Assembly (NCBI GenBank): GCA_944326305.1
Contig: CALVDL010000012.1
Location: forward strand, 18,904-82,903
From: an uncultured Bacteroidales bacterium
GTDB lineage: Bacteria; Bacteroidota; Bacteroidia; Bacteroidales; UBA932
Direction: 5' to 3'
DNA length: 64,000 nucleotides
The translations under genes and the position numbers were made by a program. This document shows positions 54,345 through 62,276 of the stretch, piece by piece (positions within the stretch are counted from its first letter, which is position 1; each line of letters begins with the position of its first letter). The notes beneath the pieces were generated by a model, which worked only from the letters and a program-made list of their open reading frames with translations, did not search any database and had not been told where the DNA came from.

Positions 54345-55990
54345 TTTTCGGATTCCGGTTTCAATGAAGACTTGTCCTTATGGTGCTCCTTATGGAAATC
54401 CATGGCCGCCTTGACGAATGCCACGAAAATAGGCTGCGGGTGCTCCGGGGTACTTTTCAGCTCCGGATGGAACTGCACTCCTATAAAAAATGGATGTTCT
54501 GGTATCTCGACAATCTCGACAAGGCCAGTGTCCGGGTTCTTGCCGGTTGCTTTCATTCCTGCGGCTTCAATCATAGGCAGGTAGTCATTGTTGAACTCAT
54601 ACCTGTGCCTGTGCCTTTCGGATATCATGTCTGTACCGTAGATCCTGTTTGCGAGGGAGCCCGGCTCGAGTTTGCAGTCATAGGCTCCGAGCCTCATGGT
54701 GCCGCCCTTGATAGTTGTACTTTTCTGGTCCTCCATAAGGTCGATGACAGGGACCGGCGTAGCCGGATTCACCTCCGTGGAGACCGCATCCTTCAGGCCA
54801 AGCACATCGCGGGCGAATTCCACCACTGCCATCTGCATACCGAGGCATATGCCGAAGAAAGGCACACCGTGCTCTCTTGCATAGCGGACGGCCAGCACCT
54901 TGCCCTCAAGGCCGCGCTCTCCGAATCCCGGGGCTACAAGGATGGCGTCCATCGGCCCGAGCTTCTCCTCCACATTGTCCTGGTTCAGGAACTCGCTGTG
55001 GATGCTGTGCACATGCACCTTGCACTCATTGGCCGCACCGGCATGTACAAATGACTCGAGGATTGACTTGTATGCGTCCTGAAGCTCGACATATTTTCCC
55101 ACGAGGGCTATGTCAACCTCTGTTTTAGGATTCATGAGCTTCTCAAGGAACTTGTTCCACTCCGTAAGGTCAGGTTCCGGAAGATCCTTCATGGCAAAAT
55201 GCTCGAGGACAAGCTGGTCCAGCTTCTCGGCCTTCATGTTCAGAGGGACCATATAAATTGAAGGGGCGTCCATGGACTCTATCACATGCCCCGGTCTCAC
55301 ATTGCAGAAAAGGGCGACCTTCTTCCGAAGCTCAGGAGTGAGCTTGTGCTCTGTACGGCATACGATGATGTCCGGCTGCACACCGCTCTGCTGCAGTTTC
55401 TGGACGGAATGCTGTGTAGGCTTGGTCTTGAGTTCCTTTGCCGCACTCAGATAAGGCACCAGCGTAAGGTGGATGGTCACGCAGTCCTCCTCCGGGAGCT
55501 CCCACTGGAGCTGGCGGACGGCCTCCACGAACGGCTCTGACTCCATGTCCCCGACTGTCCCGCCGATCTCGGTGATGATGATGTCGTATTTCCCGGTCTT
55601 GCCCAGAAGCAGCATGCGCCTCTTGATTTCATCGGTGATATGGGGAACAATCTGCACTGTCTTGCCCAGATAGGCGCCTTCGCGCTCCTTGCTTATCACG
55701 GTATTGTAGATCTTTCCCGTAGTGACATTGTTGGCCTTGGATGTATGTACCCCGAGAAACCTCTCATAATGCCCGAGGTCGAGGTCTGTCTCCGCACCGT
55801 CATCCGTAACATAGCACTCGCCATGCTCGTAAGGGTTCAGTGTACCCGGGTCGATATTTATGTATGGATCGAATTTCTGGATGGTTACCCTCAACCCCCT
55901 TGCCTGAAGAAGTTTTGCCAATGAAGCTGAAATAATGCCCTTTCCGAGTGACGAGGCGACTCCGCCTGTTACGAATACGTATTTTGCCAT
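54341..55990 (-). CDS. pyrG: CTP synthase
   Basis: This 549-residue enzyme aminates UTP to CTP. The synthetase half begins MAKYVFVTGGVASSLGKGII at 55990; the longer frame to 56011 lacks support. It includes KFDPYINIDPGTLNPYEHGE and TEIGGTVGDMESEPF. The class I glutaminase half is C-terminal, with FFGICLGMQMAV carrying the nucleophile and FIGVQFHPELKSTPE the histidine/glutamate pair. The minus-strand box TACTTTTG (56025-56032) is 34 bases upstream. Confidence 0.97.
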   Translation of the reverse strand: MAKYVFVTGGVASSLGKGIISASLAKLLQARGLRVTIQKFDPYINIDPGTLNPYEHGECYVTDDGAETDLDLGHYERFLGVHTSKANNVTTGKIYNTVISKEREGAYLGKTVQIVPHITDEIKRRMLLLGKTGKYDIIITEIGGTVGDMESEPFVEAVRQLQWELPEEDCVTIHLTLVPYLSAAKELKTKPTQHSVQKLQQSGVQPDIIVCRTEHKLTPELRKKVALFCNVRPGHVIESMDAPSIYMVPLNMKAEKLDQLVLEHFAMKDLPEPDLTEWNKFLEKLMNPKTEVDIALVGKYVELQDAYKSILESFVHAGAANECKVHVHSIHSEFLNQDNVEEKLGPMDAILVAPGFGERGLEGKVLAVRYAREHGVPFFGICLGMQMAVVEFARDVLGLKDAVSTEVNPATPVPVIDLMEDQKSTTIKGGTMRLGAYDCKLEPGSLANRIYGTDMISERHRHRYEFNNDYLPMIEAAGMKATGKNPDTGLVEIVEIPEHPFFIGVQFHPELKSTPEHPQPIFVAFVKAAMDFHKEHHKDKSSLKPESEK

Positions 55991-56024
55991 ATGAATAAAA
56001 AAGTGAATCACGTTAACAGGGGTA

Positions 56025-56071
56025 CAAAAGTACGTAAAAAAAGTGATTTGAGAAAATCTTTATTATCTTTG
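56025..56071. promoter_or_regulatory. Divergent promoters for pyrG and the steroid-reductase-like gene
   Basis: The minus-strand box is TACTTTTG (56025-56032) and the plus-strand box is TATCTTTG (56064-56071), 37 bases before the ATG at 56109. Both are exact TAnnTTTG matches. Confidence 0.6.
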
Positions 56072-56108
56072 CCTCGTTTTTGACATTTATGTCAGCAATT
56101 CTTACTGT

Positions 56109-56888
56109 ATGCACACCTATTATATGATGATGACGGCGATGGCCGTCCTGGCAGTCGTGGTTTTCATTGCCCTTTTCTTTCTCAAGGCGGGCTACGGCTA
56201 CCTGTCCGGCTCGCACTGGGGTCCCAAGATAAACAACAGGATGGCATGGGTCCTCATGGAATGCCCGGCCTTCCTGTTCATGCTCATCTATACGGTCATG
56301 CATACAGTCTCCGGGACGGACACGGGAAACAGCGACACGGTCCTGTATATCATCGCCGGGCTTTTCCTGCTCCACTACTTCCAGAGGTCGTTCATATTCC
56401 CGCTGCTCATCAGGGGGAAAGGGCAGATGCCGGTGGCAATCATGCTCATGGGCATGGTGTTCAACACGGCGAACTCCTATTTCATTGGGGCCTGGCTGTT
56501 CAGATACGCCCCGGCGGGGACCTACACTGCAGAATGGCTTGCGAGCCCGCAGTTCATAATCGGGACCCTGGTGTTCTTCACCGGGATGCTCATAAACCTG
56601 GATTCCGACCATGTGATCAGGCATTTGAGGAAGCCAGGGGACACCAGGCACTACATACCGAAAAAAGGCCTGTACAAATATGTGACCTCCGCTAACTACT
56701 TCGGCGAGCTGACCGAATGGACGGGATACGCCATCCTGACATGGTCCCCGGCCGGACTGCTGTTCGCAGTATGGACTTTCGCAAACCTTGCTCCACGCGC
56801 CAAAGCCCTGACAGCCAAATATGAGGAGGAGTTCGGGGATGAATACAGGAGCCTGCACAAAAAGCACCTGATACCATTTATATGGTAA
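56109..56888 (+). CDS. 3-oxo-5-alpha-steroid 4-dehydrogenase-like membrane reductase
   Basis: This 259-residue integral membrane protein has six to seven helices and the C-terminal steroid 5-alpha-reductase signature. That includes YIPKKGLYKYVTSANYFGEL, EWTGYAILTWSPAGLLFAVW, and the ending EEFGDEYRSLHKKHLIPFIW, plus the upstream HYFQRSFIFPLLIRGKGQMP. The family reduces the delta-4 double bond of 3-oxo-steroids with NADPH; bacterial homologues in gut Bacteroidales give 5-alpha (allo) products from bile-acid intermediates. The next gene, 13 bases downstream, is an OYE-type flavoprotein, which strengthens a role in ring-A reduction. The natural substrate is unproved. Confidence 0.88.
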   Translation: MHTYYMMMTAMAVLAVVVFIALFFLKAGYGYLSGSHWGPKINNRMAWVLMECPAFLFMLIYTVMHTVSGTDTGNSDTVLYIIAGLFLLHYFQRSFIFPLLIRGKGQMPVAIMLMGMVFNTANSYFIGAWLFRYAPAGTYTAEWLASPQFIIGTLVFFTGMLINLDSDHVIRHLRKPGDTRHYIPKKGLYKYVTSANYFGELTEWTGYAILTWSPAGLLFAVWTFANLAPRAKALTAKYEEEFGDEYRSLHKKHLIPFIW

Positions 56889-56901
56889 GAAATATATTGC
56901 T

Positions 56902-58158
56902 ATGAGCGATTTGTTTACATCTTATAAAATCGGCCCTCTGGAATTGAGGAACAGGACCATAAGGTCAGCGGCCTTCGAGGGTATGTGCGAGAACAACTCC
57001 CCTTCGCAGTCCCTTTTCGACTACCATACGGCAGTGGCAAGAGGAGGGATAGGCATGACTACGGTAGCATACGCTGCCGTATGCCGGAGCGGGCTGTCGT
57101 TCGAGCGGCAACTGTGGATGAGGGAGGAGATTGTCCCGGAACTTAAAAAGCTCACCGACGCCATACATGCAGAAGGGGCGAAAGCCTCAATCCAGCTCGG
57201 GCACTGCGGCAACATGTCCCACAGGCGCATTTGCGGCTGCATGCCTTACGGTGCGAGCAGCGGGTTCAACCTCTACTCCCCTACTTTCGTACACGGGATG
57301 AACAAGTCCGAGATAGACGAGGTCGTGGAGGCTTACGGCAATGCGGTGAGGCTTGCCATCAAGGCCGGCTTCGACGCGGTGGAGATACACGCAGGCCACG
57401 GATACCTGATATCCCAGTTCCTTTCCCCGTATACGAACCACAGGAAAGACGAATACGGAGGGTCGCTCGACAACAGGATGCGCTTCATGCGCGAGTGCAT
57501 GGCATCGGTAGTCGAGGCAGGGAAAGGAAAAGTGGCCATCTTCGTGAAGATGAACACCAGGGACGGATTCAAGGGTGGCATGGAGACCGGCGAGTGCATA
57601 GAGGTTGCAAAAGAGCTGCAGAAATGCGGGGCTGACGCGCTGGTGCTCTCCGGCGGATTCGTGAGCAGGGCTCCGATGTATGTGATGAGAGGTCAGTTCC
57701 CGGTAAAGGCCATTGCACACTACATGCCTATGAGCCAGTGGTGGCTCAAGCTGGGTGTACGGCTCGGCGGAAGGATCGTGTCCCCTACCGTACCTTTCAA
57801 GAAGCTCTTCTTCATGGAGGATGCGCTTAAATTCAGGAAGGCGCTTCCTGACATGCCCCTGGTCTATGTCGGAGGCGTGACTTCCAGGAAAGACGCAGAC
57901 AAAGTGATTGACAGCGGCTTCCAGATGCTCCAGATGGGACGTGCCGTCCTGGAGGACACTGATTTCGTGAACAAGATGAAAGCCGATGAAGGGCACTGCA
58001 GCGGATGCGAGCACACCAACTTCTGCATCGGAAGAATGTATTCGCTCGAGATGGCATGCCACAAGGTATGCAAGGACATTACACCGGCCCTGGAGCGTGA
58101 TGTCCAGAAGACCATCCGCCAGAATGACAGGATGGAGCGCAGGCTCGGTTACAAATAA
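56902..58158 (+). CDS. NADH:flavin oxidoreductase (old yellow enzyme / BaiCD-like)
   Basis: This 418-residue FMN enzyme has the OYE barrel: YKIGPLELRNRTIRSAAFEG, SIQLGHCGNMSHRR, then FDAVEIHAGHGYLISQFLSP with the catalytic HAGHGY motif near residues 165-170, and NHRKDEYGGSLDNRMRFM. The end has a cysteine cluster (HCSGCEHTNFCIGRMYSLEM, then ACHKVC) of the kind that binds a [4Fe-4S] cluster in 2,4-dienoyl-CoA reductase and BaiCD-type enzymes. It is shorter than those because it lacks the C-terminal FAD/NAD domain. Paired with a 5-alpha-reductase homologue, it may be the opposite-face (5-beta) reductase; that is inference from context. Confidence 0.88.
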   Translation: MSDLFTSYKIGPLELRNRTIRSAAFEGMCENNSPSQSLFDYHTAVARGGIGMTTVAYAAVCRSGLSFERQLWMREEIVPELKKLTDAIHAEGAKASIQLGHCGNMSHRRICGCMPYGASSGFNLYSPTFVHGMNKSEIDEVVEAYGNAVRLAIKAGFDAVEIHAGHGYLISQFLSPYTNHRKDEYGGSLDNRMRFMRECMASVVEAGKGKVAIFVKMNTRDGFKGGMETGECIEVAKELQKCGADALVLSGGFVSRAPMYVMRGQFPVKAIAHYMPMSQWWLKLGVRLGGRIVSPTVPFKKLFFMEDALKFRKALPDMPLVYVGGVTSRKDADKVIDSGFQMLQMGRAVLEDTDFVNKMKADEGHCSGCEHTNFCIGRMYSLEMACHKVCKDITPALERDVQKTIRQNDRMERRLGYK

Positions 58159-58168
58159 CATACAAAAA

Positions 58169-58564
58169 GGTGGGACGATCTGCCGCTTGGTGTTTATGCC
58201 TGTTTGCCAGGCGTATTCATGGAAGGCAAATAAAGAGAGGGATGAGCGGCAACGCAGAAATCACCGCTTTATCTGCCTTCCACCAGGAGGAAAGTCCGGA
58301 CAGCACAGGGCACCCCGCTGCGGAAAGCGCAGACAGGAGCAATCTTGTGGATACCGTAACAGAAAACAACCGCATCCCCGTGATGCAAGGGTGAAAACGC
58401 GAGGCAAGAGCTCACGACGGAGTATGGCGACATGCTCCGGGTACGGTCCCGGGGGCTGCAAGACCAAATATACTGGCAGTCAAGGGTAGCCCGTCCGTTG
58501 CCAGGGGGTAGGTTGCGCAGATAAATGGCAGATTTAAAAACAGAAACCGGCTTACGGTCCCGCC
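58169..58564 (+). ncRNA. rnpB: RNase P RNA, bacterial class A
   Basis: The conserved P4 region is plain in GGAGGAAAGTCCGGACAGCA near 58287. The other family landmarks are ACAGAAAACAACCGCA near 58360, AGGGTGAAAACGCG near 58389, and the 3' element CAGAAACCGGCTTACGG. The ends are set by the P1 helix: GGTGGGAC (58169-58176) pairs with GTCCCGCC (58557-58564) and is followed by eight T. It makes the catalytic subunit that trims tRNA 5' ends. It lies between the OYE gene (10-base gap) and xpt. Confidence 0.95.
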
Positions 58565-58596
58565 TTTTTTTTATTTTGAATATTGACATAAAAAAT

Positions 58597-59166
58597 ATGG
58601 AACTGCTCAGACAGCGCATACTGGCCGAAGGAAAATGCTTCGAGGGAGGCATACTCAAAGTGGACAGTTTCATAAACCACCAGATGGATCCGCAGCTGAT
58701 GATGGCTGTGGCCGGAGAGTTTATGAAGCGGTTCACAGGAGCCGGTGTCAACAAGATACTCACGATAGAGGCGAGCGGGATAGCCCCGGCCATTATGGTG
58801 GGTTATCTGATGAAGCTGCCAGTGGTATTCGCCAAGAAAAAGAAACCCAGCACGATGGAGAACATGCTCGCCACCACCGTCTATTCCTTCACCAAGCGCC
58901 GGGATTATGACGTATGCGTATGCAGGGACTATCTCGGCAAAGACGACAGGGTACTGTTCATAGATGACTTTCTGGCCAACGGCAATGCGGCAAGGGGAAT
59001 CATGGACCTCGTAAGGCAGGCCGGGGCGGAACTTGCAGGCATGGGGTTCATCATCGAGAAGGAATTCCAGCACGGAAGGGAAGCATTGACCGAAGCAGGC
59101 GTCAGGGTGGAGTCTCTTGCCATCATCGAAAGCCTCGACAACTGCACAATAAAAATCAGGCAGTGA
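58597..59166 (+). CDS. xpt: Xanthine phosphoribosyltransferase
   Basis: This 189-residue purine-salvage enzyme converts xanthine and PRPP to XMP. The start at 58597 matches the family N-terminus ([20 protein letters not shown], then [12 protein letters not shown]). The PRPP loop is [20 protein letters not shown] near residues 115-134, and [20 protein letters not shown] is the preceding strand. It follows the rnpB terminator by about 25 bases, so it may rely on read-through from rnpB. No purine riboswitch is visible in that gap. Confidence 0.94.
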   Translation: MELLRQRILAEGKCFEGGILKVDSFINHQMDPQLMMAVAGEFMKRFTGAGVNKILTIEASGIAPAIMVGYLMKLPVVFAKKKKPSTMENMLATTVYSFTKRRDYDVCVCRDYLGKDDRVLFIDDFLANGNAARGIMDLVRQAGAELAGMGFIIEKEFQHGREALTEAGVRVESLAIIESLDNCTIKIRQ

Positions 59167-59187
59167 ATTTCCGTATGCAGATTTTAT

Positions 59188-59195
59188 TATCTTTG
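59188..59195 (+). promoter_or_regulatory. -7 box for the MFS exporter
   Basis: TATCTTTG matches TAnnTTTG exactly and lies 26 bases before the ATG at 59222. Confidence 0.6.
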
Positions 59196-59221
59196 CACGC
59201 TTTTTTAAAACGGAGATTTAT

Positions 59222-60484
59222 ATGCATGAGGACAATGCTGCAGAAAGCATTTCTGTTTCAGGCCCTTTAAGGGCAAACGGAAGCAAACCCGGCTTCAAGG
59301 CATGGCTTCCGCTGATAGGACTTACTTTTTCAACTTTCATATTCAACACGTCCGAATTCATTCCCATCGGACTTCTTTCCGACATCGCAGACGACTTCCA
59401 TATATCCGAGTCGCATGCAGGACTGATGATTACGGTCTATGCCTGGGTCGTGGCGCTGGCCTCACTGCCGCTGATGCTGGTCTTCGCCAAGACGGAAAGC
59501 AGGAAGCTCATGCTCTCGATAGTCGCCCTGTTCACAGTGAGCCACGTACTGTCAGGATTTGCATCCGACTTCTACATGCTCATGCTCTCGAGGATGGGAG
59601 TGGCGTGCGCGCATGCAATATTCTGGTCAATAGTCACCCCTCTGGCCGTAAAGCTTGCACCGGAAGGGAAAAGGTCCACTGCGCTCGGCATAATAGTCTC
59701 GGGCTCTTCGGTCGCCATGATAGTTGGGCTACCGCTCGGCAGGGCAATAGGCATCTATGTCGGATGGAGGGTCACATTCCTGCTCATAGGGGCCATTGCC
59801 TTAGCCATCCTGGGAATTCTTGCAGCAGTGCTTAAAAAGACTCCCGGAGAAAGCAACTTCTCTCTCAGGAAACTCCCCGCCCTGCTCAAGAACCCTTCGC
59901 TGCTGGGGATATACCTGCTGACACTCATCACCATCTCGGGGCACTTCACAGGATACAGCTACATTGAACCATTCCTGGGCCAGGTAGCCGGAATGGGGAA
60001 CAACGGCATCACACTGGTGCTGACCATATTCGGGATTGTAGGACTGATCGGCAGCTTCATTTTTTCAAAGAAATACGACTCCCACCCCGGTTTCTTCATA
60101 AAGAGCGCGGTCTGTGGCATCTGCGTGTTCCTCCTCCTGCTTCAAGCCGCATCGTCCAGTGTATGGACTTCGGTGATACTGTGCATATTATGGGGATTCT
60201 CAATCAATTTCTACAACCTTGTGTTCCAGTCTGAAATCATACAGAACGCACCACAGGGGACAGCAGTGGCAATGTCCATATATTCCGGCATATACAATAT
60301 CGGAATAGGGACGGGCGCCCTCATAGGAGGGTCGGTATGCGACGGGATAGGCATTTCATATATAGGGTATGTCGGAGGGGCAATCTGCCTGGCCGGCGCA
60401 GCATACTGTCTGAAGAAAGTGGCCCCGGACCTGCTTGGACGGAGCCGGTCCGCCACAGACGGAGGGGAAACCCATCAGTCCTGA
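59222..60484 (+). CDS. MFS exporter of the SotB/YdeA type
   Basis: This 420-residue inner-membrane protein has twelve helices. Motifs match the sugar-efflux/DHA12-like group: FIFNTSEFIPIGLLSDIADD in helix 1, LPLMLVFAKTESRKLMLSIV after helix 2, ARMGVACAHAIFWSIVTPLA-like helix 4, and the antiporter motif SVAMIVGLPLGRAIGIYVGW in helix 5. Homologues export arabinose, other sugars or purine-like compounds; the substrate here is unknown. The first 25 residues form a polar extension. Its end overlaps the vsr-like gene by 10 bases, tail to tail. Confidence 0.9.
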   Translation: MHEDNAAESISVSGPLRANGSKPGFKAWLPLIGLTFSTFIFNTSEFIPIGLLSDIADDFHISESHAGLMITVYAWVVALASLPLMLVFAKTESRKLMLSIVALFTVSHVLSGFASDFYMLMLSRMGVACAHAIFWSIVTPLAVKLAPEGKRSTALGIIVSGSSVAMIVGLPLGRAIGIYVGWRVTFLLIGAIALAILGILAAVLKKTPGESNFSLRKLPALLKNPSLLGIYLLTLITISGHFTGYSYIEPFLGQVAGMGNNGITLVLTIFGIVGLIGSFIFSKKYDSHPGFFIKSAVCGICVFLLLLQAASSSVWTSVILCILWGFSINFYNLVFQSEIIQNAPQGTAVAMSIYSGIYNIGIGTGALIGGSVCDGIGISYIGYVGGAICLAGAAYCLKKVAPDLLGRSRSATDGGETHQS

Positions 60485-61098
60485 CCGTCCGGTGTTCCTG
60501 AGGGGATGTCATACCCGCACTCATAGTCTTCAGAGGCCTTTCTTATCCTGCGCGGGACATTATATCTGGAATATATCTCCTCCGACAAGGAGTTTTTCCT
60601 GGCTTTGGAGGCTGCAGCCTGCGCCCTGCGCTCCTGCAGCGCGGCCTTTCTCGCGGCCTGTTCCTCCATGTACTCTTCCCCGTTCTTCCTTATCCGTGCC
60701 GCAAGGGCCTCCAGCGTCTCTTTCCTGTGGGCCGTATCCAGGCTGCATTCCCAGACAGTGACCACTTTCCAGCCCCTGGTCTGCAGCCTGATTGCCACAG
60801 CCGCGTCACGGCGCCTGTTCCTCTGTATCTTCTGCATCCAGAATCCGGTATTGGTCTTCGGTATGGAATAGAGGCGGCAGTGTTCGTGACCGTGCCAGAA
60901 GCATCCGTTCACAAAAACAGCAGTACGGTATTTCCCGAGCACTATGTCAGGTGTACCGGGAAGAGAAGTCACATTCACCCTGAACCTGAACCCGGAGGCG
61001 AAAAGAGCCTTCCGGACAAGGACCTCCGGTGCGGTGTCCCTGCTCCTGATATGCGACATGCACCTGTGCCGCCGCTCTGCTGTCATCCTGTCCGCCAT
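60475..61098 (-). CDS. vsr: Very-short-patch-repair (Vsr) endonuclease
   Basis: This 207-residue DNA mismatch endonuclease nicks beside T:G mismatches that arise at methylated cytosines. The family signature is strong: RRHRCMSHIRSRDTAPEVLV, LPGTPDIVLGKYRTAVFVNG, CFWHGHEHCRLYSIPKTNTG, FWMQKIQRNRRRDAAVAIRL and the GWKVVTVWECSL strand. The last 55-60 residues are an extra basic, alanine-rich helix beyond the usual length. No C5-cytosine methyltransferase is adjacent, although vsr usually sits beside one. The minus-strand box TATATTTG is at 61189-61196. Confidence 0.93.
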   Translation of the reverse strand: MADRMTAERRHRCMSHIRSRDTAPEVLVRKALFASGFRFRVNVTSLPGTPDIVLGKYRTAVFVNGCFWHGHEHCRLYSIPKTNTGFWMQKIQRNRRRDAAVAIRLQTRGWKVVTVWECSLDTAHRKETLEALAARIRKNGEEYMEEQAARKAALQERRAQAAASKARKNSLSEEIYSRYNVPRRIRKASEDYECGYDIPSGTPDGQD

Positions 61099-61188
61099 GA
61101 ATCAGATATCCGGTCAGGCAAAAGTGTACGGCACTGATGCCGCAGCCATGATAATATTGTTTTTCATTGGTTTTCAGCTTTTTCGCTG

Positions 61189-61277
61189 CAAATATACTGC
61201 GAATATGCAGTTTTATAAAATATTTAACAGATTTTTCATTAAAATACATTGAAAATCAAAACTCTTTACTACATTTG
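61189..61277. promoter_or_regulatory. Divergent promoters for vsr and the 49-residue protein
   Basis: The minus-strand box is TATATTTG (61189-61196) and the plus-strand box is TACATTTG (61270-61277), 26 bases before the ATG at 61304. Confidence 0.55.
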
Positions 61278-61303
61278 GACAGAAATGGCGCAAAAGCACA
61301 GCA

Positions 61304-61453
61304 ATGGCAGACAATTATCTGGAAAGGAAATACGAAGAGTATCTGGAACGGAAAGCGGCCGCAGAAAAGGCAAAGCGTATTGCATGGAAAAAACGCATGG
61401 ACGCTTACCGTAAAAAGCTGGCGGAAGAAGCAGACAAGCAGGCAGACAACTGA
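61304..61453 (+). CDS. 49-residue highly charged protein
   Basis: This small frame has its own -7 box and reads MADNYLERKYEEYLERKAAA followed by EKAKRIAWKKRMDAYRKKLA, ending EEADKQADN. It is a single charged helix in which about half of the residues are Lys, Arg, Glu or Asp. It ends 46 bases before the GNAT gene. Small helical proteins of this kind accompany short GNAT genes in other Bacteroidota as far as I recall. The function is unknown. Confidence 0.6.
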   Translation: MADNYLERKYEEYLERKAAAEKAKRIAWKKRMDAYRKKLAEEADKQADN

Positions 61454-61499
61454 AGGCGGAACGTCCTCCCCAAACGCACAGCCTTATAAATCTTATATC

Positions 61500-61802
61500 A
61501 TGGTAATAGTTCATGAACCGGAAAAAGGTAGATTCTACACTATTGTAAACGGTTTTAAGGCACATGTGGCCTACCATATAAAGGACGGCAGCCTCGATAT
61601 CCGCCACACAATAGTGCCGGAGGAAATCGGAGGCAGAGGCATAGCATCCGAGCTGGTAAAGGCTACTTATGACTATGCCGTCTCGGAAGGCCTTAAGCCG
61701 GTGGCCACCTGCCGTTTCGCCGTCATTTGGCTCGAGCGCCACCCGGAATACAACGGCAGCTGCAGCAAAGACCGGAGCGAAGGTACGGAGTGTGCCATAT
61801 AA
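61500..61802 (+). CDS. Short GNAT-family N-acetyltransferase (COG2388-like)
   Basis: This 100-residue protein is the compact Gcn5-related type. It reads MVIVHEPEKGRFYTIVNGFK at the start and ends HPEYNGSCSKD. The acetyl-CoA pyrophosphate loop is IVPEEIGGRGIASELVKATY, and the strand GLKPVATCRFAVIWLERHPE follows. I chose the ATG at 61500; a longer frame from 61167 overlaps the 49-residue gene out of frame and includes promoter sequence. The substrate is unknown. Confidence 0.88.
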   Translation: MVIVHEPEKGRFYTIVNGFKAHVAYHIKDGSLDIRHTIVPEEIGGRGIASELVKATYDYAVSEGLKPVATCRFAVIWLERHPEYNGSCSKDRSEGTECAI

Positions 61803-61926
61803 GGCGCGACTCTCCGTCGGCCGGGGATCAATGGCATAATTGACAAAAATGGTTTCAATGGCAGGAATAGAAAAGGCGACGGGAAAACCCGCCGCCTTAA
61901 ATGTTTTCACAACGGAATAATCCTTA

Positions 61927-62006
61927 TTGTGAATTGCTTTTTGGACTTCACAAAGGGGTACTGTTTTCAGTCTGTCAAAGTTATAAAGTTTGAAAGCAAT
62001 TCACAA
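61927..62006. repeat. Perfect 14-base inverted repeat enclosing 52 bases
   Basis: TTGTGAATTGCTTT (61927-61940) and AAAGCAATTCACAA (61993-62006) are exact complements. The loop contains a smaller pair (CAAAG...CTTTG-like, around 61978-61992). The right arm ends two bases before the ATG of a short frame. Confidence 0.7.
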
Positions 62007-62007
62007 C

Positions 62008-62127
62008 ATGCAAATCGCCACCTTCGAACTTTGGGGGCCGAGAAGCGGGAAAGAGACCCCGGCCAGATTTGTAACGGACTGGGCGACATGCCAGGATGAA
62101 GTGGAAGAACTGATAAGGCACCTGTAA
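62008..62127 (+). CDS. Possible 39-residue peptide behind the inverted repeat
   Basis: The frame reads MQIATFELWGPRSGKETPAR then FVTDWATCQDEVEELIRHL. The composition is protein-like (balanced charge, amphipathic C-terminal helix), but no family is recognised and no strong promoter is seen. It could be a relic or a regulated leader peptide, as its start is two bases from the right arm of the inverted repeat. Confidence 0.3.
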   Translation: MQIATFELWGPRSGKETPARFVTDWATCQDEVEELIRHL

Positions 62128-62276
62128 AAAATCAGGACGGTTTCCTGGGGAATTCTGATTTTTTATCCGGGAAGAAAGGGCAAGAAACAAGACTCTTTAT
62201 TAGAAGCCGTTTTGAAATTTTTGGAAAAATTTAAAACAACCTCTACATTTATACTGTTTTTGGAAATCACGGGACA

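Larger units (their letters stand above)
61803..62276. other. 474-base gap with a terminator, a long inverted repeat and a short frame
   Basis: The hairpin AAGGCGACGGG-aaaa-CCCGCCGCCTT (61873-61898, one mismatch) probably ends the GNAT transcript. It is followed by the 14-base inverted repeat at 61927-62006 and the 39-codon frame at 62008. The last 150 bases are AT-rich and include TACATTTA (62244-62251), a possible -7 box for the AraC-type gene. Confidence 0.5.

Noticed and set aside
57187..58161. 324-codon minus-strand frame opposite the OYE gene
   Set aside because: Antisense of an unambiguous flavoprotein.
58269..58793. Coding frames on both strands across 58169-58564
   Set aside because: The region is RNase P RNA by its conserved P4 and P1 pairing.
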